From Isoetes taiwanensis (Eukaryota; Streptophyta; Lycopodiopsida; Isoetales; Isoetaceae), in NCBI GenBank assembly GCA_021234155.1, contig JAJEKV010000234.1, forward strand, positions 374,001 through 438,000: a DNA stretch of 64,000 nucleotides. The letters run 5' to 3'. Under the pieces are notes generated by a model, which searched no databases, was not told the origin of the DNA, and saw nothing but the letters and a program-made list of their open reading frames with translations. Shown here in pieces: positions 55,950-64,000 of this stretch. Position 1 is the first letter of the stretch; each line of letters opens with the position of its first letter. Made by a program: the position numbers and the translations under genes.

Positions 55950-57381
55950 CAAGGTGCTGCGCACAGAGGGTTGCCTTCTACTTTCTAGTGGGTAAAGTAG
56001 CTTAAATCTAACCGTGTGGAATTCGAAGTCTCCACCATATCTGCCGACTCAATGTTTAAATTAAAGTAGATCCCTACCATGTTCTTAAAGGCCCGTCCAC
56101 AAGTGCCCCTCGATCGAATTGTGTATGTAACTGAGTAGTTGAGTGTTGGTTTGAACACTAAGCATGCTCGATTACTATAGGCGAAGAAGTAAATTTTTTT
56201 GAACATACCTACAATGTGCAGGGATGTGAAGATAAGTTTCCACGGATTTTTAGTCATGAAGCTAGAGGCTGAGTTGCCCTATCATCAAAATCACATGGGG
56301 TATACTACTGACCTTGCAGCTGCATTTGCAGGATCGTGACCTCACATTTTTGCTGGAGAGCGCAGAAAATGCAAATTCTACAAGTCTACAAAAACTAATC
56401 TTTGTGAAAAGCACATGATAGATCCTAACTTGACCGTCGCGGTATGCCATGCATAAACTCCCTACGGATAGCACCACAGGTGCTCATCCATTTTGTAGTA
56501 TGTCCAGTGTTCATGACACCCTACAGAATATAATCAGGCATCCTTTCACTAGTTAGACTGTTACGAGTATATGACACCGTCCCATACTGGTGCCACATAC
56601 CATCTCACTAACACTAAGGATCCTTCACTCCAATAAGCCGTAGCTCATCATTAAGTTCTACCAAGAGAATACCAGGGAGAGAGGTTCAAGGTATATAAGG
56701 TTTTTGTTTGCTTGCTTATTATTTGCAATAGCAGACTCCACCGGCATGCCAACAATCCAGCCCAACCGCAAGCATCTCGGTTTATCACAGAGATACACAA
56801 GGGGGGCACTAAGCTATTTCCAAGTGTTCATCAGAAGGGAGTTCTTGGGTAGCCTAATACTACCCAAGTGGAGACTAATTGACACTGAGAAGGATTCCTT
56901 CCTTGATCTTCCTTTAGTTCTAGAAGATAGAGCGACTATGGCATCTGCCACATCCATCTATCTCAGAACTTACCAATTACTTTTGCTTCAGGAGCTAGGA
57001 GCTGTAGCAACTCCTAGCACAGTCGAAATCCCCAGCCCGATAATTTCTCTTGGAAGCCTTGCTCCTGCTCTGCAACCTCTACTCCCGCATCAGCCCTCTT
57101 GGCCTCTCACAGATTATGTCGCTTCCTAATCTTGATGAGCTCCCTGCCAGCATGGCAAGGCCACGTGGCTGCATCCTATCAGTTAGGTGTGACTACCGGA
57201 AGACCATCTAGCCTACTGCCAGCCAGAATCGGTAGCTCCCACTATTACAGGTCTTGTAGCTGAGCCACGATGGTGGCTGCCATTGATTAGGGGTGCTCAC
57301 CTATTTATTCCAATAGTTTTATAACCATTAACTTTCAAACTAGAGTATTAACTTTAGTAAATGGCATTTAACCCATTATAA
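55950..57381. repeat. Second, truncated copy of the insert (1.43 kb)
   Basis: Matches 33719-35159. Its left junction with the retroelement is identical; its right end (CCCATTATAA) is fused to the middle of an array LTR (TGATGGGTATGC from 57382). It contains a 141-codon plus-strand frame, 56704-57129 (SQRYTRGALSYFQVFIRREF, PALQPLLPHQPSWPL), open here but stopped in the other copy; no family recognised. Confidence 0.88.
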
Positions 57382-57757
57382 TGATGGGTATGCTAGATTA
57401 CTTTGTGGATGATGTTATACGCTAGATTGCTTTGTGGTTGATGTTGTGGATGCTCCCGAAATGTTTCCTCCCCACTTAGTCTTTGTGGACTAACCTCCTT
57501 GTGTTGTTTGTGTATGTTTAAGACGGTACGTCCTGAGCTGAGAATGCAATATTCGGATGGAGAGTCTAGGGATGAGGGTGCGCCAGCAGGAGCATTTTCC
57601 AGAGTCATCCTCGGTGACTTATAAGGAGGACTTGTTGAGCTAGTAGGAGTTGTTAGCATGCCAAATTCGGAAGTATACGAGTATCTTGGATGTTTAACTT
57701 AGATGTTAACGTTAATGTGGGTGTAAACGGCCTAGACCAAGGGGCTAGGTCCGTTTG
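57382..57757 (+). repeat. 3' fragment of an array LTR (type A)
   Basis: About 375 bp matching the last part of LTR4, ending CCGTTTGATTGGTATC where CCGTTTCAGTTGGTATC is expected. It follows the truncated insert directly, marking a deletion junction. Confidence 0.85.
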
Positions 57758-59055
57758 ATTGGTATCGAGATGAAAGTTCCGGACACTTTTCGGGCCGTGG
57801 GAATTAGTGGCTAAGAGTTCAAGAGATTCTACTATAAAGTAGAATGGTTGGTTGGTTGGTTGGTAAATGCACCAGCCAAGATAAGTTAAGAGCAACAAGA
57901 AACTGACATAGGTCTAAGGGAGTGATAGTGTCTTATTTTTTTTTATCATTATTCTGTATTATGTAAGCTAAAAAAAGCTAACGGAATACAGTTTTTCATG
58001 GAGGTAAGCTCGGTTGAAAGTCGCATAAAACATAATGAATGTTAAAAATGGATGTTTTCTTGCGAGGCAGGAACAGCGGGCCATAAGTTATGTTCCTACA
58101 AATTTCTATAACTGCTAGATTGTCTAATGGTGGACCACGTTGCCGCATTACTTGAAAGTAGACCATGTATAGGGAGTTGTAGTGCTTCAGCAAAATCAGT
58201 GCTAGGGTTGTAAGGACCCATGAACAGTGCTTAAAGAGGCAAACTCAAGGGTTTGGGAAGTTGTTAGCTATGTTGAGTAGGTTCTTTTTGTGAGAAGTCA
58301 TAGTAAACTATGTTCATAATCTTTTAGGTTCCCTTGAATTTACTTGTGCGGGTTATATATCCATAAGATACACAGATGGGGAACGGGATTATGTTTTTAT
58401 TTGTCACTCTTGGATTTGGCCACCCAAGATGTGTCATATGAATACGTATCTAGTCCGAGCTGAGTATCTCTCTTTCCATAGTGGGCTTAGTATTTCATAG
58501 TGCGCTATTTTATCCTTAATAGGAAAAAGTAGATTAACCCTATGCAGATGTTTGCTAGGTTAGCTTGGACATGTATTGTAAATAATTTATACAAACACTA
58601 TAAGTTAGTCCCAAATTTTATACATGCTAGTGGCAAGGTTGATGCACTTAGTTGTATTTTGAGTAGGTGGTAGATTAAGTTGGGACTGCACCAATTTGGA
58701 CGCAAATAGTAGAGCTTAAGCCTATATGGGTTAATCAGGGATTTGTTGCATAATCTGTAAGGATATTGGGAATACTCATGTCCTATTGTTGTTGTGCCAG
58801 AAATGTGCAATCGAGGAGACTGCATCAAAGCATAGCAATGGCTCAAAATCACGAAAAGCCATAAGTGGATGAGAGACGTAAAACCCTAGAGATGGCTAAA
58901 GGTTAGCCTTTTGCATTTAAAAGTAATAGAGGAAATGTTAGACCACATTCAAGCAGTGCCTTATGGAGTAGAGTTACGTCACATATTAAGGTTGGAGAAT
59001 CATGTGTACCTCAAGTAACTCATGAGGACATGAGTTGAATTTTACAAGGGGAGAA
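57758..59055 (+). mobile_element. Internal region 7 (type A)
   Basis: Near-identical to internal region 4 (47800-49097), including shared variants such as GTAGAGTTACG before the tract. The primer site is damaged (TTGGTATCGAGATG). Polypurine tract at 59044-59055. Confidence 0.85.
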
Positions 59056-60448
59056 TGTAATGAACCTAGTGGCCTTGTGGGCATGACGTTCGTAGATTAC
59101 CTGAAAGTGGCTTACTTCGTCTCAGTATAAGATGGTGTAGAGCATCTAACGACCTTGTTATGCGTCTATGGGTTATGCTAGTAGTGGCATTTAAAACTAT
59201 CGAAATACATTAGCAAAGGTTACATAAGCAAGAAGGAGTTCGATTAATGCGTATTGGACTTGTAAAATATGATAAGCAAAGCATCCATTAGATTGCATGC
59301 ATGTACATGCACATGCGCATGCATGCATGTGATTGCATGCACAACACTTGTCTAGCATGCATATGCATTGAGATTTACTCATCGTGATATATATATTGGA
59401 TGTGAACAAAGGAGAGGGTGTCTTGGTTTAGTGAAGGATCTTGTTTATTGTTCTCCTCTACCTATTCTCTAGAGAAGGAGAGGCTGGTCAATTGTAGAAC
59501 TATAGCGTAAAACGGGAAGGAGTTTGCAGATGGGAAGGTGATGAGAAAATAGAAGTAAGAAAGGCAGATCCAGTCGATAGGAAGCAGAATCAATCCGAGA
59601 AACTGAGGTGGGGATCTGATGTGTGCTTGGGGATTTGATGAGTGCTTTGTTTTTTGTATTGCTTGGTGGTGCTTGCAATAGAACCGGCAGCTATGGCAAA
59701 CCCAATCGGTTGTTTCAGCTAGAATAGATCTTCAATTTGGTTCTATGTCACACCCAAAGTCTTGCTTATGAATTCTGGCATGTTCTGCCTCCATCCCAGC
59801 CAGTTTTGATCTTGTTTGCCAATCTGGCAGTATCTCTGTGCGAAAGAGAGCCTCTAATATGTCTTTTTGATTTCCAAGTCTCGTTCTTTATAGTCATTTT
59901 GCCCTTTAAGCTCATTGAAAGCCTTGTAGGTTAGTTGTTTAGCAGTTGAGCCTTTCAGGCTATAGACCTAGGTTCGAATCTAGCATATGTTTTGCACAAG
60001 TATTCCTTTTTTGAACTTAGGAATATAAGGGTCAGGTAAATCATCCGTTTCTATTAGTTGTTTTAGACCATACCATAATATACCTTCATATTTTAGAATA
60101 TTGACTATGCATTAATGGAACAATAGGGTCCATTCCTTAGAGTTGTAGTCTTGCAGGACTTATTAGGCATAGTAATGGGAATCTTACGTGAATAATTATT
60201 GATAGGTTCTAAGTTATTGAATCTAGTTTGTATTACTATCATAGGGTCTTGAAGTGATTCTCTATTTTAACTATCGAACTTGCTTTAGGTTATAGTTAGA
60301 TGGTCGCCCAGCTACGTTGTTATATCTTGGAACGTTGTGATAGCCGTTGCATTAAGTGTCCCTAGTTGCATTGCTGCTAGCCTAGATGGTCATTACTTGA
60401 GTTGAGGATTGTTAATCCTACGAATCTTTTAAGTATTGTGGTTATAAT
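59056..60448 (+). repeat. Array LTR7 (type B), truncated at LINE junction
   Basis: Near-identical to the first 1.39 kb of LTR5, including the TGTAATGAACC start. It stops after GTGGTTATAAT and is replaced by LINE sequence. Confidence 0.88.
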
Positions 60449-60520
60449 CCATCAAAATGTTGTGATGTGCAGTATGAAGAGTATGCAGCAGAAATTAGAT
60501 CCTGAGATGAGGTGAATTGG

Positions 60521-61320
60521 TCAAAGGATAATTGATAAGTAGAGATAGTCTTCCAAAAATGAGATAGTCTTCAAAAATGTGTAGAAATCACGACCCCAAC
60601 CAGTAATTAAAGTTAAAACCTGAAAGTAACAGCAACCAAAATTCTGCAAGATTAGGAGATACCATTGAGCAATTAATGTCTTAGCAGACTTGGATAGGAA
60701 GCCAGATACAAGGATGAGGCTACTGGGTCTGAAGTGAGAGGGAGTCAAGTTTAGAGTTGAAAAAGGCATAGAAAGAGTCAGCAGATCCAAAAGTGTAACT
60801 ACCAGTAGTCTGCTCAGCAATGCTATCCATGCAAGAGAGGTCGACATCTGATCCAAACAAAGCAAGGAGCCAAACAAATCAGCCAGCAGTCTGTGAGTAT
60901 AGTACTGCTCTCTGAATCTTGAGAATTGTTCCTCAGTCATGTATCTGTGGTACATGGAGAGGAGATCAAACATAGTATAGACTTGCACCACTTCTCTGCA
61001 GAACATTCTTGCAATAGTCGTGTCCAGATTTTCTTCATTTTCAGAGAGTTTGCTGAAGAATATTTTTAGATCAAGATCAGCCTCCCTTTTGAGTAGATTG
61101 TCCTCCAATTCACCCATGCTCTTCTTGCATTTCTCCAAGTAGGCTAACATCATCACCAAAAGCAGAATTAGAGTTTATAACATTGAAGTTAGCTACAAAT
61201 AAATCAAAAGACCCCCTGAAATGCCCAACCACATCCCATTTTCTGTCATATTTATCAGATTGCTTCCTTTTGTGAGCTGTAGCAGTAGACTGAACATCAA
61301 GTTGAAAATGCAATTTGATC
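60521..61320 (-). pseudogene. LINE 3' terminal coding remnant
   Basis: Two overlapping minus-strand frames (61110-61313 and 60521-61159) continue beyond the zf-RVT domain: KYDRKWDVVGHFRGSFDLFV and then KCKKSMGELEDNLLKREADL, ARMFCREVVQVYTMFDLL. Their position fits the C-terminal tail of ORF2 or 3' flanking sequence. No known domain; the last part is hydrophobic and probably non-coding. Confidence 0.4.
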
Positions 61321-61370
61321 CAAAAAATCGAGAAATTCTTTTTGCCATAGACTACTCTATTTCTTGCCTT

Positions 61371-62018
61371 CTAGATATTCCAAAGAGCAATAAACATGAT
61401 AGTATTAGCAAAAGTACAATCATTTTGGACATAAGACAGCAAATTTCCAGGGATCCTGTTGGGAAAAAACTGACCCAGCTTATCATCAAACCAAGACCAA
61501 AAAGAATTAAGCTTAGGGCAGATAAAGATGTGTTCGAGATCTTCCTCCAAATTACAATGAAGCTGACACAAGGCTGAGATGTTGCCATTCCTGAGGGAGA
61601 GAAGATGTAAATTAGGAATGCTTTTATTGGCTAGCAACCAAATAAAGAAATTGACCTTGGGGAAGCAATAAGAGTTCCAAACATTATGAAATAGAGATTT
61701 GGCCTCCTCCATAGTGATAGACCATTTGAGACCAGCTTTGGAAGGATTGTCAAAGTTGCTAATAGCAGAATAGATTTGACTGACCTTATATAAACACTTA
61801 CCTGCAATGCTCCAATTGGTTGCCTTTGGGACAACATTATTTAACCAAGTCTGAGGAAGGATAGACTTAATATGCAAATAGATCTTTTTATCACTAGAAG
61901 TGCCATGAACTAAGTTTTTCAGATTGGTCCAAGAGATGAGTTTATTGTTCATATATAGGTCACCAAGGAATAAGAGGCCATAGTCAGACCATTTCTTGTA
62001 AATTCTTGGATGTCTCAA
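61371..62018 (-). pseudogene. LINE C-terminal zf-RVT region
   Basis: About 215 codons typical of the region after RT in plant LINEs: KCLYKVSQIYSAI, WNSYCFPKVNFFIWLLANKS, and a Cys/His knuckle ALCQLHCNLEEDLEHIFICP, then FWSWFDDKLGQ. The stretch between this and the RT (62,030-62,400) is covered by short shifted frames, so it is broken from the RT frame. Confidence 0.85.
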
Positions 62019-62399
62019 GGCAAGAGTCTTACTAGGATGATTCCTCTAATTGGATTCCGAAAAAATAGTCATTTGCAAGTTAAGATCTTGAGGATCATCA
62101 TATACATAGGGCATTGCACCTTATTCCAAGCCATAATGAAGTTTCTCATAAGAGGGGAAGTATTTGCACCAGCCTGAAGAACATTAAAACAAGAGTCAGG
62201 TAAAATATGCTCAATTGTAGGATGGCCAACCAGGTGAGAGCAAGAGAGCCAGTATCTGATAAAATGAGAGGATGGACCAGCACTATTCATGAAGGATTTC
62301 CAAATGTATTTGCCGGCCCAGAGCACAAGGCTTTGAGATAAAGATCCTTGCAGACCAAGACCACCATGTTTTTAGGCCCGGAAACATAATTCCACCCAA

Positions 62400-63853
62400 C
62401 TAGATGGGAGCCTTTCCAAATGAACTTTTCGATAATCTTTTCAATCTCGGAATAGATTGACTTAGGGGGCCACTAAAGCGAGAGGAAAAGTAAATGTGAG
62501 TCTTTGGCGGAGACGAGTTTGCAATAATCGATCTACCAGCAAAGGACAATCCACCTCTGAAATTATTTAGCTTTTTCTTTATTCTGTCAATTATAGGCTG
62601 CCAAAGGCCTTTAAGATTAGGATTGAGAGACAATGGCATACCTAATAGAGTGGAGGCATGATGAGTATTGACAACCTTAAGATTAGCAAAGTTTGACTGG
62701 ATGTTATCACCAATGATCACACATTTAGCCAAGTTTAGGTGGACCCCAGAAGCAGCTGAGAATTGCTTGATAATGTCAAGAAAGAATTCGATGTTAGATA
62801 TATCAGCATCTAAAAAGGCAAAGGTATCATCAGCATATTGAGATAGGGTTAGGGTCTCATCACTATTTGGCAACTTAAGACCTTTAATCATCCCAAGCTC
62901 CTTGAAATGAAGAACAGCCTTTGTGAGCATTTCAGCTACTATCAAGAATAAGTAGGGGGCTAGGGGGCAACCTTGTCTGACTCCTCTAGATAGTGGAAAG
63001 AATTGGGAGGGGGAGCCATTGATAATGACAGCAGAATGAGAGAAAGTATTCAAACCATGAATTAGAAGCCTTAATTTTGGGTGAAACCCAAATTTTGAGA
63101 GAGCAAGATCAAGAAAATCCCATCTCACTGTATCAAAGGCTCTCTTAAATCAAGTTTAAGGAGCACACAATTTTGTTTGGAGATGCTATTCCAGTGAAGA
63201 CCTTCCATAGCAGTGATATAGTTGTCCAAGATAAATCTATTAGGAAGAAAGGCTGACTGATAGAGAGATATGTTCTTCTGCAGAAATGCATTGATTCTAT
63301 TTGCAATTATCTTGGCACAGATCTTATAAGAGGTATTGGTTAATGAGATCGGTCTCCAATCTGAGAAAGTAGATGGGTTATCCACTTTAGGAATGAGGGA
63401 AATAAAACCAGCAGAGATTGAAGGATGTAAAAAATTGGCCCCCCAAAAACCTGAAACCATGGAAATGATGTCATGTTTAAGAATATCCCAAAAGTGAACA
63501 TAGAATTCACTGGGAAGGCCATCAGGACCAGGGGACTTGCCTCTGCCAAAGGATTTGAGAACCTTGAGAATCCCATCTTCTCCAGGGGGAGTCACAATAG
63601 AATCATCCATATTATCCATAGTAGATGGAATGATCACATCCAGCAAGTCAAGAAATTTTCTTTCCTTGACAAGGTCAATTTGCTGGGCTGGAGTTTTGGA
63701 AAAAAGGGTGGCATAGTTCTCTTGGAAGAAAGACTTAATAAGCTTGGAGTCATTCAGGGATATACCAGTGTCAGTCTGAACTTGAGTGATAGCATTTCTA
63801 AGAAGTCTGACTTTAGCCATTTTGAAGAAAAAACTGGAGCTACCATAGTCCAT
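62400..63853 (-). pseudogene. LINE reverse transcriptase
   Basis: The upstream frame 63125-63853 has GKSPGPDGLPSEFY, AGFISLIPKVDNP, FSDWRPISLTNTSYKI, AKIIANRI and QSAFLPNRFILDN. The downstream frame 62400-63128 has SRGVRQGCPLAPYLFLIVAE and the catalytic QYADDTFAF, then LGMPLSLNPN and the thumb-type FRGGLSFAGRSIIAN. A 1-nt frameshift near 63,143 falls in RT motif A (LKLDL before the AFDTVRWDF reading in the other frame), so the enzyme is not encoded in one piece. Order and motifs are those of plant L1-clade LINEs. The upstream frame may continue beyond 63853. Confidence 0.9.
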
Positions 63854-64000
63854 GACCTTATTGAATTTTATCTTACATTTGATAGAAGAACTTTTGGCCT
63901 CAACTTCCTCAACACTTTTTAGGTAATTTTCAAGAAGTTCCTCACCAATATGAAGGTTAAGATTGAGAGGATCTCCTTGGAGGAGAGATCTAATATCCCT

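Larger units (their letters stand above)
26984..60448 (+). mobile_element. Tandem array of a non-autonomous LTR retroelement with alternating variants
   Basis: Seven LTRs (2.58-2.71 kb; the last truncated) and one LTR fragment are separated by about 1.3-kb internal regions, each starting with a TGGTATCAGAGC-type primer site and ending ACAAGGGGAGAA before the next TGTAACGAAC or TGTAATGAAC. Neighbouring units share LTRs. A 40-bp indel (present after CCAGTACTT in B, absent in A) and the internal leader sequence split units into A and B, which alternate B-A-B-A-B-A-B. Distances between same-type LTR starts are 7,940-7,950 bp once the insert is subtracted (7,808 for the first pair, because of a 131-bp deletion in LTR1). 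Internal regions lack gag-pol apart from a decayed integrase-like end, so units are non-autonomous. Confidence 0.9.
60449..64000 (-). mobile_element. LINE (plant L1-like), partial and decayed
   Basis: Minus-strand non-LTR retrotransposon ORF2 running off the window, so the endonuclease is not seen. Its 3' side meets the truncated array LTR at 60448/60449. No poly(A) or poly(T) tail and no target duplication is visible at that junction. Confidence 0.88.

Overview
This is a eukaryotic window from a land-plant nuclear genome. The evidence is plant-type mobile DNA (a chromodomain Ty3/gypsy element primed by initiator tRNA-Met, a CACTA element with a DUF4216 domain, a Helitron, a MULE MITE, a plant L1-like LINE) and spliced gene pieces of plant families (GT47, YIP1/YIPF, kinesin-5, phosphoserine aminotransferase). 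The ribonuclease-inhibitor-type LRR gene and the retroelement load would fit a large non-seed-plant genome such as a fern, but the species cannot be fixed from sequence alone.

Layout. 1-6.8 kb: host-like DNA with a 465-bp MULE MITE (9-bp target duplication), a spliced LRR gene on the minus strand, and a frameshifted GT47 glycosyltransferase relic. 6,819-21,169: one complete 14.35-kb Ty3/gypsy chromovirus with 1.6-kb LTRs, TTGGG target duplication, tRNA-iMet primer site and polypurine tract. Its gag-pol is broken. Between primer site and gag it carries about 5.7 kb of non-standard sequence: a decayed ORF ending in a recognisable histone H3 fold, an intact 467-codon ORF of unknown family, a tRNA-like pol III promoter, a 10-bp-periodic array with seven TTCnnGAA-type heat-shock-element units, and a 181-codon ORF. 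21.2-23.6 kb: AT-rich DNA without a gene. 23.6-27 kb: a CACTA transposase gene (minus strand) interrupted by a 2.47-kb Helitron that carries a decayed phosphoserine aminotransferase copy; removing the Helitron restores the CACTA reading frame.

26,984-60,448: a tandem array of a non-autonomous LTR retroelement (LTR about 2.6-2.7 kb, internal about 1.3 kb, adjacent units sharing LTRs). Two sequence variants (A and B) alternate B-A-B-A-B-A-B, giving a higher-order period of about 7.94 kb. One internal region holds a 6.36-kb insert with pieces of three host genes (YIP1-family, kinesin-5, a methyltransferase), antisense to the array and with introns kept. A second unit has only the first 1.43 kb of the same insert, fused to an LTR. 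60.4-64 kb: a decayed LINE on the minus strand, running off the window.

The strongest candidate for something undescribed is the H3-carrying chromovirus with its extra ORFs and heat-shock-element array. The alternating dimeric LTR array is second. Short indels cluster in some array copies and look like residual sequencing or polishing error, so frameshifts there, and perhaps elsewhere, should be read with care.
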